A DNA stretch of 44,280 bases from Acidobacteriota bacterium (GTDB taxonomy: Bacteria > Acidobacteriota > Thermoanaerobaculia > Thermoanaerobaculales > Thermoanaerobaculaceae): assembly GCA_004298115.1 (NCBI GenBank), contig SCRJ01000024.1:1-44280 (forward strand), written 5' to 3'. Both the position numbers and the translations under genes were made by a program. Of the stretch, positions 10,682-19,140 are shown piece by piece (positions within the stretch are counted from its first letter, which is position 1; each line of letters starts with the position of its first letter). A model generated the notes under the pieces. The model saw only the letters and a program-made list of their open reading frames with translations. It ran no database searches and was not told the origin of the DNA.

Positions 10682-10758
10682 GGCGGCGGGCCTGGCCGCG
10701 TCGCGGCATCGCCGCAGGGCGTCGTGCATGGAGATGCGCCTGCCGGCGGGCCGCAGGC

Positions 10759-11145
10759 TCAGCCGATCTGCGCGCCGCGCGCCGCGAGCAGCTCGCGCAG
10801 CACCGAGCGGTGGCAGCGAGACTCGTCGGCGCAGTAGCAGCCGACGGAGAAGTCCGCCGTGTGCGAGAGCGCGGCGAGCAGGTCGAGGGTGCGGCTCGCC
10901 TCGGGCTTCGCCATCTCGGCGCGGAACTTCCTCGCGAACGCCGCCCACTCCCGCTCGGTCCGCGCCCCCTGCCCCAGCTTCATCGTTTCGGCGCTCGGCG
11001 CGAGGTTCGGGTACCGGACGTCGTACCAGTCATCAAGGGCGAAGCGCGCCGCCGGCACGCCGCGCGGCGGGCGGCGCACGGTGCCGACGCGGAGGCCCTC
11101 GCCGGCGGCGCGGGGCGTCCCGAGGCGAACGATGCGGACTGTCAT
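10759..11145 (-). CDS. DUF488 family protein
   Basis: 128 residues matching DUF488 (YeaO-like): YDVRYPNLAPS near the middle, the WAAFARKFRAEM segment, and the conserved end VGCYCADESRCHRSVLRELL with two Cys and a His. Family members are small cytosolic proteins of unknown biochemical role. ATG 11145 has GGAGGGG immediately upstream at slightly short spacing. It is the last of several small minus-strand genes, with no evident operon partner. Confidence 0.85.
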   Translation of the reverse strand: MTVRIVRLGTPRAAGEGLRVGTVRRPPRGVPAARFALDDWYDVRYPNLAPSAETMKLGQGARTEREWAAFARKFRAEMAKPEASRTLDLLAALSHTADFSVGCYCADESRCHRSVLRELLAARGAQIG

Positions 11146-11299
11146 GGCCCCTCCATGATGACCCGGTCCGATCCTGCCGACGAACCGGGCGCAGTCGATG
11201 GCTCGACGCTCCCGCCCGACCCGCCCGACGATCGTCGGCACCTCCAGAGGCGGCGCCGGTGGGCGGATGCGGCGCCGGGCCGGCGCGCGCGAGCGCCCG

Positions 11300-11581
11300 T
11301 CAACCCGCTTTGCGGGGCGTATTGACCCTCCGCGGACCGCGGGCGCTGGTCGCGGCGCGCTTCCAGGGCTGGCTCGCCGCGCGCGGCGGCGGGGTGGAGC
11401 GCGGGGAAGGGGAGGACTCCTCCTCGGCCGGGGGGGGCTGTGGCGCGGCGCTCGCCAGCTCCGCCCGCGACGCCCGCTCGGACTCTTCGTCCTTGGCGAG
11501 ACAGCAGTGCTTGTACTTCTTGCCGGAGCCGCAATGGCACGGCTCGTTGCGCCCCGGGTGTCCTGGATGTTCCTCGGCCAT
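11300..11581 (-). CDS. SEC-C zinc-motif small protein
   Basis: 93 residues. The N-terminus carries a complete SEC-C zinc knuckle (RNEPCHCGSGKKYKHCC, residues 11-27), as at the C-terminus of SecA. The rest is low-complexity Pro/Ser/Ala/Arg sequence. Free-standing SEC-C proteins are common and are thought to bind Zn and perhaps ribosomes or SecB-like partners; the function here is not known. ATG 11581 follows AGGGAGCG. The last codons form a short CCCGC/GCGGG hairpin at the gene end. Confidence 0.85.
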   Translation of the reverse strand: MAEEHPGHPGRNEPCHCGSGKKYKHCCLAKDEESERASRAELASAAPQPPPAEEESSPSPRSTPPPRAASQPWKRAATSARGPRRVNTPRKAG

Positions 11582-11764
11582 CGCTCGCTCCCTTCGATTT
11601 CCACATTAGCACGGCGCCGTCGCGCGGCGGATCGGGTGGGGCGCGCCTGGGCTCTCGGCGCCCTCGCGGCGCGCCGGCTCGACGCGCCGGCCGTCGGACT
11701 CGCAGGCGACCGCGGGCGATGCGGTGTCGCCTCCGATGAGCGGCACCGGACCGGACGCGTTCGC

Positions 11765-12298
11765 TCAGTCGGGCGGGGCGACGGTCCTCTCGCTCGCGAT
11801 GATCCCCTTCACCTGCGGGAAGACGGCGTTGGGGATCGGCACCGAAAGGTCGTACTGCACGATGGTCCACGTCGCGCCGTCGCGAAGGAGCACACCGCTG
11901 CCGCGGGCCGGGCCGAGGTTGGGTGTCGCCAGCTCCTCGTCGAACCAGGCGACCGACCCGTCGGGGGCGACGCTCACGGTGCGGCTGACCGGGCGGAAGC
12001 TCCACGCCTTGCCCTTGACGAAGTAGGGGTGCGCGTAGGCGCGAAACTGCGCCTTGGTCCAGCGCTCGGTCGGGTCCGTCCCGAGGAAGACCGCGCCCTC
12101 GCTCATGTGCCCGAAGTAGCGCTCCTCGTCGGCCGCGGCCGCGGCGGCGTGCCAGTCGTCGATGACGGTGGCGACCGCGCGTTCTCTCGACCGCGCCTGG
12201 TCCGCCGTGTGTGCCGCGAGGGCCGCGGCCGCGCCGGCCAGGACCGCGACGGCGAGGACCGACCCCGATCTCGACATCGCTGCCGTCATGCTGCGCAC
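11765..12298 (-). CDS. Exported SnoaL-like (NTF2-fold) protein
   Basis: 177 residues. A signal peptide (about residues 1-30, ALAAHT) is followed by an NTF2/SnoaL-like domain of about 130 residues: VIDDWHAAAAAADEERYFGHM, AVFLGTDPTERW, FRAYAHPYF, VAWFDEEL, GSGVLLRDGATWTIVQYDL. This is the DUF4440/SnoaL-3 pattern; such proteins are periplasmic ligand binders or enzymes of unknown specificity. GTG 12298 is chosen because GGAGGAG lies 6-8 nt before it; the nearby ATGs (12289, 12277) are too far from any ribosome binding site. Confidence 0.82.
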   Translation of the reverse strand: MRSMTAAMSRSGSVLAVAVLAGAAAALAAHTADQARSRERAVATVIDDWHAAAAAADEERYFGHMSEGAVFLGTDPTERWTKAQFRAYAHPYFVKGKAWSFRPVSRTVSVAPDGSVAWFDEELATPNLGPARGSGVLLRDGATWTIVQYDLSVPIPNAVFPQVKGIIASERTVAPPD

Positions 12299-12328
12299 TT
12301 GGATCTCCTCCTTGTTCCACGCCCATGG

Positions 12329-12354
12329 AGTATAGCGTTGGGGTCGCGCGACCC
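12329..12354 (-). promoter_or_regulatory. Promoter -10 and palindrome upstream of the SnoaL-like gene
   Basis: Minus-strand TATACT (12329-12334) is a good -10 box, 31 nt before GTG 12298. In the -35 zone there is no TTGACA but there is a perfect 14-bp palindrome GGGTCGCGCGACCC (12341-12354), which could be an activator or repressor site. Confidence 0.5.
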
Positions 12355-12403
12355 GCCTGGGCCACGTCGATGCCGATCGAGCGCGGTGCGCGCCCCGCGG
12401 CCG

Positions 12404-12901
12404 GGCTACCGGGTCGCGGAGGGCCCGACCGTGCTCGCGCGCGGCGTTGCCAGCACGGGTCCGATCGGAAAGGCGTACTGGGGGATGGGCACGGTCGTCG
12501 AGCAGACGCTTGCGGTCAACGTCGAAGGGAAGGGGATCGTCCTGATCTCCGGCTGCGGCCACCAGTCCTTGGAGCGGATGCTCGAGCGGGCGCGGGCGAT
12601 CTTCGACGCTCCGGTGTACGGCGTCATCGGCGGGTTGCACTACCCGGCCACCGGCTTCAGGGACGCGCCCGGCTACGTCGCCGCCCTGATCCGGTTGTCG
12701 TCCACGGGAGAGCAGCCCTGGCACGGCCCGTTCGGCAAGTCCGACATCCGCCGGGCGATCGCGACGCTTGCAGCGGCGGGCCCCGGCCTCGTGTCGCTCT
12801 CCCCCCACGACAGCAGGGACTGGACCATCGCCGAGTTCGCGCGCGCCTTCGGCCGGCGGTACCGGGAACTCCTGGTGGGCCGCGAGATCGTCGTGGACTA
12901 G
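12404..12901 (+). pseudogene. 5'-truncated metallo-beta-lactamase-fold hydrolase remnant
   Basis: The frame encodes only the C-terminal half of an MBL-fold protein of the methylfuran-phosphate-synthase-like type: GPTVLARGVASTG, TLAVNVEGKGIVLISGCGHQSLERML, APVYGVIGGLHYP, SLSPHDSRDW and the end ELLVGREIVVD. The N-terminal part that should carry HxHxDH is absent. The upstream sequence in this frame has no family-like residues, no good ATG and no ribosome binding site. Loss of the 5' half next to the SnoaL-like gene is the simplest reading. A short protein from GTG 12431 cannot be excluded but would lack most metal ligands. Confidence 0.72.
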
Positions 12902-13044
12902 CGCGCGCCGCCGCCGACTCCGGGCGGCTGGATACGAGCGATGGATCCAGAGAGATGCCGGGTCGTCCTCCGATCCCCGTCGCATCGCAGCGGAATTCGG
13001 GGGCGCCTCGAACCGTTGCACCCGTCGATTCCGGGAGGACCACG

Positions 13045-14016
13045 ATGCGACACGGCAAGGAGGGTTTTGTGATGCTGGCCGTCGTCCTGACCGGCGCGAC
13101 CGTATCTGCGATCAAGATCACCGGCCTTACCCCGGCCACGGTGAAGGTGAAGGTCGGGCAGCCGGTCGTCTTCACGCTCACCGCGACCGGAGTTCCCGCC
13201 CAGGGCCCCTCTTCGTGCTTCTTCGCGCTGACGCCCGGTGACGGCTCGACCCTCGTCGGCCCGGAGGCGATGACCTCGGGCTTCACGTCGGCAGGCGCGA
13301 CGTTGGAGGCGTTCAGCTACAAGAATCCCGGCACCTTCGCGGTTCACGTCACCCCGCGGGCGGCGGCCTACGGCTCGCAGAACCCTCTCCTGACGGACGC
13401 CGACGAAAGCTTCGTCCAGAAGGGCGTGACGCCCTGCGACGGCGCGGCGACGGCGACGGTGACCGTGTGGGATCCGTACACGGCGCCGGGGCGGGTCGGC
13501 ACCAAGAACCTGTCGCCCGTATTCGCGGGCAAGGCGGGCGCGAAGCTTCCCGGCCCGGGACCGGTCGAGATGACGGCCGTTCACCCGGGCGCCGCCGTCG
13601 CGCTCAACCCGCAACCGCTGCCACCGGGCGCGCACACGGACGCGCTGCGGATGGGAGGGGGGGCAAGCGTGCCCAACGGCGCCACGCGTCTTGCTTCGGT
13701 GCCGTACGTCCGCGCGGCAGGAGTGTTGCCGGCATCCGCGCCCGAGGGCGAACCCGTCCAGCTCGCCGTCACGGCCGATCAGGGGTGCGACGCCGTGCTC
13801 ATCGCCTGGGGAGACGGCAGCACGCAGGATCAGTCGCTCGATCCGCACCGTCCCGGCGCCGCGCGCCCGATCCAACACGTGTACCGCAAGCCGGGCATGG
13901 AGATGGTGAAGGTCGCCGGCGAGCACGGCTGCTACGGGCAGGCGACCGCGTCGGTGTCGGTCACGGTGCCGATGCGCCGGCCGATGGGGAACGCCGCGCC
14001 GCTCGTTCACCGCTGA
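13045..14016 (+). CDS. Secreted PKD/Ig-like repeat protein with NPQPLPP motif
   Basis: 323 residues. A short signal-like N-terminus (VMLAVVLTGATVSA) is followed by a first beta-sandwich module of PKD/Ig type (ITGLTPATVKVKVGQPVVFTLTATG to about residue 145). A Pro/Gly-rich linker contains ALNPQPLPPG (near residue 190), and a second PKD-like module follows (AEGEPVQLAVTADQGCDAVLIAWGDGST, then HVYRKPGMEMVKVAG). WGDGS and HVY are typical PKD signatures. Such domains mediate binding or spacing at the cell surface. ATG 13045 has GGGAGG 7 nt upstream. It is monocistronic, with no assignable ligand. Confidence 0.8.
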   Translation: MRHGKEGFVMLAVVLTGATVSAIKITGLTPATVKVKVGQPVVFTLTATGVPAQGPSSCFFALTPGDGSTLVGPEAMTSGFTSAGATLEAFSYKNPGTFAVHVTPRAAAYGSQNPLLTDADESFVQKGVTPCDGAATATVTVWDPYTAPGRVGTKNLSPVFAGKAGAKLPGPGPVEMTAVHPGAAVALNPQPLPPGAHTDALRMGGGASVPNGATRLASVPYVRAAGVLPASAPEGEPVQLAVTADQGCDAVLIAWGDGSTQDQSLDPHRPGAARPIQHVYRKPGMEMVKVAGEHGCYGQATASVSVTVPMRRPMGNAAPLVHR

Positions 14017-14160
14017 GCGCGCGCACGGTGCCGAAACCCGCCGGGCGCCCCGCCCGACCTCTGGTATGGCGGCCATCGCCACGTGCAGCCGCCGCGTCTG
14101 CGAGAACGTGCGGCGATCGCGCCGGGACCTGAGGCAACGGCCGTGGTACAAGGGCACGGT

Positions 14161-15687
14161 ATGGCGCCCCAGGGACGTTCCCGCGACCGACTGTTCGTCG
14201 CCACAGTCGCCTATCTGTTGGCGCCGAACCTCATCTTCCTGGCGGGCTGGCTCGCGCCTGCGTGGGGCCTCGCGACGACCGTCCTCTTCCTCGCGTGCTG
14301 TGCCGACCTCTGGCGGCGGGCGACGACGCGCACGCGTCCGCTGACCCCGAGCGAGTGGGCGTTCGCGGGGCCGTTTGCGCTCGTCGCGACCGTCGTCGCC
14401 GGCATCGGCAACCTGAACCTGCAGGTCGTGGACTACGTGAAGCACAACCTGGTCTTTCACGACCTCGCCGTCTACCCATGGCCGGTGGTCTACCCGAACG
14501 CGGGCGCAGGGGGGGCGCTCCTCTGCTATTACACCGCCTACTACCTCCCGGCGAGCCTCGTCGGGAAGGCGGCCGGCCTTGCCTGGACCGAGCCGGCGTC
14601 GTTGCTCTGGGGCCTCGCCGGCGTCGCCCTCGCGTTCGCCTGGATCGTGCGCCTCGGGCGACCCGCGGGCAGGGCCGTCCTCGCGATCTTCTTGTTCGTG
14701 GACGGGTTCGCCTGGGCGCCTGGCCTGTATGCGGTCGCCCGGAGGGTCGCGGGGCTGGCTGGCGGCGCCCGTGGCGGGTGGTGGGACACGGGCGGCTTCA
14801 CCGAGAACCTCGCCCGCTTCGGGACGCCCCCGGCACGCCTGCTGTTCGAGTCCGAGCCCGCTCACCTCCTGTGGGTGCCGCAGCACACCATCGCGGCCTG
14901 GCTCGTCACGGCGTGCGTCCTGCGGACGCTGGACGAGGGCGAGCCTCCCCGCCATCTCGGGCTCATCGCCGCCGCCGCCCTGCTGTGGTCGCCGTTCGTC
15001 GCCGTCGGCCTGGCGCCGTTCCTCGTCATGGCGTTTCTCCGGGACCGCCGTGGCGCCCTCGCGTGGCCAAGCGTTCTCGGCGGGCTCGCCCTCGCCGTCC
15101 CGGTCGGCCTCTACTTTCTCGGGCACTCGAGCTACCAGAACCTCGGCCTGCTTCCGACCCGGTTCTCCGGTCCCGTGGACTGGCTCCGGTATCTCCTCTT
15201 CCTCGTCGGCTCGGTCGGCGTTCTCGCCCTGGCCGTCGCCCTCGTCCGCCGGCGTTTCGGCGTCCCGGCGAGCCGGGAGTGGTGGACGTTCACGGCCGCC
15301 GCCGGATGGCTGGTGACCACGACCTTGGTCGTGATGGGGTATCAGGACGACTGGGTGATGCGGGTCAGCATGCCCGCGCTCATGGTCTTCCGGTTGACGG
15401 TCGCCCGCCTCGCGGTCGAGCTGTGGCGCCGCCGCGGCGCGCTCGGCCCCAGGCTGGCGTTCGCCGCGGTGGTGCTCCTGAGCGCCGAACGGCCGATCAA
15501 GACCTCCTTGCTGGCGGCCCTCGGCCGGCTCCCGACCCAGGTGAACGACACGACCGTCGCCACGGCGACGCGCGGCGCGCCGACGCTCGGCGACCTGCGC
15601 GGCGCCGACGGGTGGGCGTACGGCGCCCAGTACCTCGGCCCGAGGACGAGCTGGTTCGCCCGCCACGTGTCGAGAGGGGGGCCGTGA
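14161..15687 (+). CDS. Multi-pass membrane protein, possibly GT-C glycosyltransferase-like
   Basis: 508 residues with about ten to twelve hydrophobic segments spread along the protein (e.g. LFVATVAYLLAPNLIFLAGWL, WAFAGPFALVATVVAGIG, FVAVGLAPFLVMAFL, LLFLVGSVGVLALAVALV). A larger loop sits between residues about 75 and 120 (NLQVVDYVKHNLVFHDLAVYPW). This is reminiscent of polytopic GT-C or DUF2079-like proteins, but I see no decisive motif. ATG 14161 is chosen because the hydrophobic part begins soon after; an in-frame start at 14083 would add 26 hydrophilic residues. No strong ribosome binding site is visible. The function is unknown. Confidence 0.78.
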   Translation: MAPQGRSRDRLFVATVAYLLAPNLIFLAGWLAPAWGLATTVLFLACCADLWRRATTRTRPLTPSEWAFAGPFALVATVVAGIGNLNLQVVDYVKHNLVFHDLAVYPWPVVYPNAGAGGALLCYYTAYYLPASLVGKAAGLAWTEPASLLWGLAGVALAFAWIVRLGRPAGRAVLAIFLFVDGFAWAPGLYAVARRVAGLAGGARGGWWDTGGFTENLARFGTPPARLLFESEPAHLLWVPQHTIAAWLVTACVLRTLDEGEPPRHLGLIAAAALLWSPFVAVGLAPFLVMAFLRDRRGALAWPSVLGGLALAVPVGLYFLGHSSYQNLGLLPTRFSGPVDWLRYLLFLVGSVGVLALAVALVRRRFGVPASREWWTFTAAAGWLVTTTLVVMGYQDDWVMRVSMPALMVFRLTVARLAVELWRRRGALGPRLAFAAVVLLSAERPIKTSLLAALGRLPTQVNDTTVATATRGAPTLGDLRGADGWAYGAQYLGPRTSWFARHVSRGGP

Positions 15688-15863
15688 GGCGCGTTCCGGC
15701 CGTCTCGCCGTCTCTTGCGTGCGCTCCCGCCCGCGGAACCTCTCCGTCGTGGGCGGGACGGCCTCGGCCGGGGGTTCGTCACCGCCGGGCCCGGGTGCGG
15801 GTGGCGCGGGATGAAACGAGGCCGCGGTGTGTACCATGAGGCCTGATGGCGAACGGAGGGTCC

Positions 15864-16814
15864 ATGTCCAAGCGTGACCTTGTCCTCGGCCTCCTGGGCG
15901 GCGCCGCGCCGCCCGCGTACGTCCCCGCCGCCTTCTTCCTGCACTTCGACCCGTCGTGCCACTTCGGCCAGGCGGCGGTGGCCAGGCACCTCGAGTTCTT
16001 CAGCGCGACCGGAATGGACCTCGTCAAGATCCAGTACGAGCGCGTGTTCCCGGTCTTGCCGGAGGTGCGAACCCCGTCAGACTGGAGAACGATGCCGCTG
16101 TACGGGGAGGCGTTCTTCGCGCCGCAGCTCGAGGCCGTCGCGGGTATCGTCAGGGCCGTCAAGCGCGATGCGGTGGTGGTCGTCACCCTTTACTCGCCGT
16201 TCATGTGCGCCACCCACGCCATCGGCGAGGCGCGGGTGTTGCGGCACCTGCACGACGACCCCGAACCGGTCCGCGCCGGGATGGGGATCATCGCCGAGAG
16301 CCTCGTGGCGTTCGTCCGAGCGTGCGTCCGCCTCGGCGTCGACGGGTTCTACCACTCGACGCAAGGCGGCGAGACTCACAGGCTGGCGGACGCCGCCCTG
16401 TTCGACACGTTCGTGCGTCCCTACGATCTCGCGGTGATGCGGGAGGCGGAACGCTCCTGCGTCTTCAACATCCTCCACATCTGCGACTACGTCGGCTCCT
16501 ACGACGACGTGCGACGCTTTCAGGGGTATCCGGGCCACGTCGTCAGCTGCCCGCTCGAGGTCGGCGGTCGCCCGCTGGCGCTCGCCGAGGCGCACCGCCT
16601 CTTCGACCGCCCCGTCATGGGCGGCCTCGACCGCCACGGCGTCATCGCCACGGGCACCGGGGCCCAGATCCGGGCCGAGGTCGAGGCGGTGCTGGAGACG
16701 GCGCCGGCGCGGTTCATTCTCGGCGCCGACTGCACGGTTCCCGGCGAGACCCCGTGGGAGAACCTCCGCGTCGCGATCGACGCGGCGCACGCCAGGCGCC
16801 GGCCGGGCGCCTGA
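15864..16814 (+). CDS. Uroporphyrinogen decarboxylase (URO-D) family protein
   Basis: 316 residues with the URO-D/methyltransferase TIM-barrel pattern: VPAAFFLHFDPS near the N-terminus, ATGMDLVKIQYE, GVDGFYHSTQGG, FVRPYDLAVM, FNILHICDYVGSY, GHVVSCPLEVGG, VMGGLDRHGVIATG, and the end RFILGADCTVPGETPWENLRVAID. The His/Cys-containing C-terminal motifs fit the methyltransferase-like branch (MtaA/CmuA-like) better than true HemE. No corrinoid protein is nearby, so the substrate is unknown. ATG 15864 is preceded by GGAGGG. An in-frame ATG at 15846 lies 8 nt after a TACCAT box and might be used on a leaderless mRNA. Confidence 0.87.
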   Translation: MSKRDLVLGLLGGAAPPAYVPAAFFLHFDPSCHFGQAAVARHLEFFSATGMDLVKIQYERVFPVLPEVRTPSDWRTMPLYGEAFFAPQLEAVAGIVRAVKRDAVVVVTLYSPFMCATHAIGEARVLRHLHDDPEPVRAGMGIIAESLVAFVRACVRLGVDGFYHSTQGGETHRLADAALFDTFVRPYDLAVMREAERSCVFNILHICDYVGSYDDVRRFQGYPGHVVSCPLEVGGRPLALAEAHRLFDRPVMGGLDRHGVIATGTGAQIRAEVEAVLETAPARFILGADCTVPGETPWENLRVAIDAAHARRRPGA

Positions 16815-16847
16815 GGCGGCCGCGTCGCGCCGCGGCCTGGGTCGGCG

Positions 16848-17120
16848 TCAGTGTTGCAACGGCGCCTGCGGCGTGGCCGGGCAGCTCGCCTCGACCCACG
16901 TGCCCTTCATGGAGATCTGGTTGGTCAGGTAGGGCTCGGCTTCTCCCGCCTGGTACATCTTGAGCTTCCCCGAGGCCGTGAAATCCTGGCGGTCGACCAG
17001 GTGAAAGGTGCCCTTGCCGGGTCCGTCAACGCCCTCGGGGGCCGCTCGCTGGCCCCGTGCGCAAAACGGCTGGTGCGGCGCCAGGGCCCGGGCGGGGGGG
17101 TGCGCTCGCGGGCGGGCGAC
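16848..17120 (-). pseudogene. C-terminal remnant of a DUF3617-like secreted protein
   Basis: About 90 codons are open from just after the MFS stop to TGA 16848-16850, in the same frame as the MFS gene, without any ATG, GTG or TTG that could start them. The last 60 residues look like real protein (GKGTFHLVDRQDFTASG, QISMKGTWVEASCP) and resemble the C-terminus of DUF3617-type periplasmic proteins. The first part is Pro/Arg-rich noise. It is best read as a dead 3' tail whose 5' part was deleted. Confidence 0.55.
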
Positions 17121-18317
17121 TCAACTCCGCATTTCGACGCCGCGCGCCTCGACGCCGAACCCGACCAGGAGCGCGATCAGCACGGCGGCGGTGCCCGCCA
17201 CGGACGCGAGCGCCCAGCTGTAGTTGTGGTGCATGTGCGCGCCGAGGCTGGCCTGCAGGGTGGCGTTGGAGGAGGCGAGGAAGTTGCCGAGCTGATAGAC
17301 GAAGCCTGGGAAGGTCGCGCGGATCTGCGGCGGCGAAAGCTCGTTGAGGTGCGCCGGAACGACGCCCCACGCGCCCTGGACGCACATCTGCATCAGGAAC
17401 GCGCCGACGGCGAGCCAGACGGGCGCGGTGGCGAACGCCCACAGCGGCAGCAGGGGGAGCGTGAGGAGAGCGGCGAGCACGATCGCGGCGCGGCGGCCGA
17501 TCCGCTGCGAGAGCGCGCCGAAGGCGACACCGCCGACGATCGCGCCGGCGCTGTAGATGAGCGCGATCGTGGTGATGGTGGCGTGCGAGAAACGGTGCTG
17601 CACGCCGAGGAATGCGCTGGGATAGAGGTCCTGGGTGCCGTGGCTGAGGAAGTTGAAGGCGGTCATCATCACCACGGCCCAGATCAGGAGGCCGAGGTGG
17701 TTGCGGAGCACCGGAGCGACGCCGGGCCGAGGCGCGGCGCGGCGGGCGAGCCAGTCGGGGCTTTCGGGAACGGAGCGGCGGATGTAGAGGACGAGGACGG
17801 CGGAGAGGCCGCCGATCATGAACATGCCGCGCCAGCCGACGATCGGATCGAAGAGGCCGAACGCGGCCGTCGCAAGGAAGAAGCCGCTCGGGTAGCCGGC
17901 CTGGAGCAGGCCGGAAACCCAGCCGCGCCAGCGCTGCGGCACGGTTTCCATGGCGAGCGAGGCGCCGATGCCCCACTCTCCGCCCATGGCGACGCCGAAT
18001 AGCGTGCGCAGGACCATGAACGCGAGCAGGGTCGGCGCGAAGCCCGAGAGGAACTCGAGCCCGGCGAAGCAGGCCACGTTGGCGACCAGCACCGGCCGGC
18101 GGCCGAAGCGATCGGCGAGGCGGCCGAAGAGGACGGCGCCGACTGGACGCATCGCGAGCGTGAGCGTGATCGCGAGCGTGAGGGTGGTGAGGGAGGTGTC
18201 GAAGGTCCTGGCGACGTCGGCAAGGACGAAGATCAGGATGAAGAAGTCGAACGCGTCGAGCGTCCAACCGAGGTACGCGGCGATCACGACGTTACGGGCG
18301 CGCGTTGCTGCGGCCAT
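17121..18317 (-). CDS. MFS transporter (organic acid/proton symporter type)
   Basis: 398 residues with twelve predicted membrane helices. TM1 contains GWTLDAFDFFIL, the acidic pattern typical of the aromatic acid/lactate symporter branches of MFS. The loop 2-3 motif GRLADRFGRRPVL and the half-repeat GALSQRIGRRAAI are both present. TM4/5 carries RTLFGVAMGGEWGIGASLAMETVP, as in SHS/AAHS carriers. It probably takes up a carboxylate with protons across the inner membrane. ATG 18317 has GGAGG rather far upstream (14 nt), so a slightly later start is possible. The gene stands alone. Confidence 0.9.
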   Translation of the reverse strand: MAAATRARNVVIAAYLGWTLDAFDFFILIFVLADVARTFDTSLTTLTLAITLTLAMRPVGAVLFGRLADRFGRRPVLVANVACFAGLEFLSGFAPTLLAFMVLRTLFGVAMGGEWGIGASLAMETVPQRWRGWVSGLLQAGYPSGFFLATAAFGLFDPIVGWRGMFMIGGLSAVLVLYIRRSVPESPDWLARRAAPRPGVAPVLRNHLGLLIWAVVMMTAFNFLSHGTQDLYPSAFLGVQHRFSHATITTIALIYSAGAIVGGVAFGALSQRIGRRAAIVLAALLTLPLLPLWAFATAPVWLAVGAFLMQMCVQGAWGVVPAHLNELSPPQIRATFPGFVYQLGNFLASSNATLQASLGAHMHHNYSWALASVAGTAAVLIALLVGFGVEARGVEMRS

Positions 18318-18402
18318 CGGATGCGCATTATCCTCCAGCCGAGCGCCGCCGGGGGCGGGCGCCGCGCCCGCGGCGGCCGGTTCGACGGGGCGTCGAGGGC
18401 TG

Positions 18403-18894
18403 CTACTTTGGGGCCGCCATCTTCTTCGCGAACTCCTCGCCGGCCCGCTGCATCTCCTCCCTGGTCAGGTCCTGCACGCGGCTGGCAATCGTCCAGTCGT
18501 AGCCGAAGGGATCGGTGACCACGCCGCACCGGTCTCCCCAGAACATGTCCTCGAGCGGCATCTTCACCTTGGCGCCGGCGTCCACCGCCCGCCTGAACGC
18601 GGCATCGCAGTCGGGCACGTACAGCCAGAGGCGGGCCGGCGAAGGACGGCCCGGACCGGGAGCCGGCCCTGTCATCGCCTCCATCTCGTCGTTCATGAAC
18701 AGCACCGAGTCGCCGATCTTGAGGGCGGCGTGCCAGACGGTCTTGCCGTCCGGCGCCATGTGCCGGTCGAGCTCCTCGGCGCCGAGCGCGCGCGTGTAGA
18801 AATCGATCGCCTTGACGCACCCCGCGATCGTCATGCTGGGCGTGACGGTGTGCATTCCAGCTGGAACCGGCTTCACGGTACTCTTCCTCGGCAT
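18403..18894 (-). CDS. VOC-superfamily (PhnB/glyoxalase-like) protein
   Basis: 163 residues with the PhnB-like vicinal-oxygen-chelate fold: HTVTPSMTIAGCVKAIDFYTRALGAEE, WHAALKIGDSVLFMNDE, LWLYVPDCDAAFRRAVDAGAKV and FWGDRCGVVTDPFGYDWTIA. The GDRxGxVxDPFGxxW motif is diagnostic of the group. Substrate and metal are not evident. ATG 18894 has AGGAGG at ideal spacing. A further in-frame start at 18936 lacks one. The gene lies 85 bp upstream of the MFS gene on the same strand, so co-transcription is possible. Confidence 0.9.
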   Translation of the reverse strand: MPRKSTVKPVPAGMHTVTPSMTIAGCVKAIDFYTRALGAEELDRHMAPDGKTVWHAALKIGDSVLFMNDEMEAMTGPAPGPGRPSPARLWLYVPDCDAAFRRAVDAGAKVKMPLEDMFWGDRCGVVTDPFGYDWTIASRVQDLTREEMQRAGEEFAKKMAAPK

Positions 18895-19140
18895 CGTGCC
18901 CTCCTTTGGCTCGAGGCTCGGAACCCTCGCTCCCATTCAAGCCGACACCGCGCCCGGTCCATTCCCGTGCCGGTGCCGGCGGCCGCGAGTCCGGTGCCCT
19001 GGATCGCCCCCGTGTCGCCCGCGGCCGCGCCGTCGGGCTCAGCCGTGAGGCGATGGGCCGGCGACGGAGACCGGCCGAGCGGTGGCCGGGCCCGGCGTCT
19101 CCGCGGTTTGGCGCCGTCGGGGTAAGATGGCGCGCCTCGC

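Noticed and set aside
11198-12403. N-terminal extension of the MBL-fold remnant
   Set aside because: The frame is open but reads as Arg/Gly noise antisense to the DUF488 upstream region, SEC-C and SnoaL-like genes; it lacks the HxHxDH motif.
12898-15837. A minus-strand open frame of about 980 codons
   Set aside because: It overlaps the PKD-like and membrane protein genes in antisense; composition is low-complexity Arg/Gly/Glu, with no ribosome binding site or motif.
15864-16814. HemE (haem biosynthesis uroporphyrinogen decarboxylase)
   Set aside because: Its motifs, such as the C-terminal GADCTVPGETPWEN, fit the methyltransferase-like branch better, and no haem genes are nearby.
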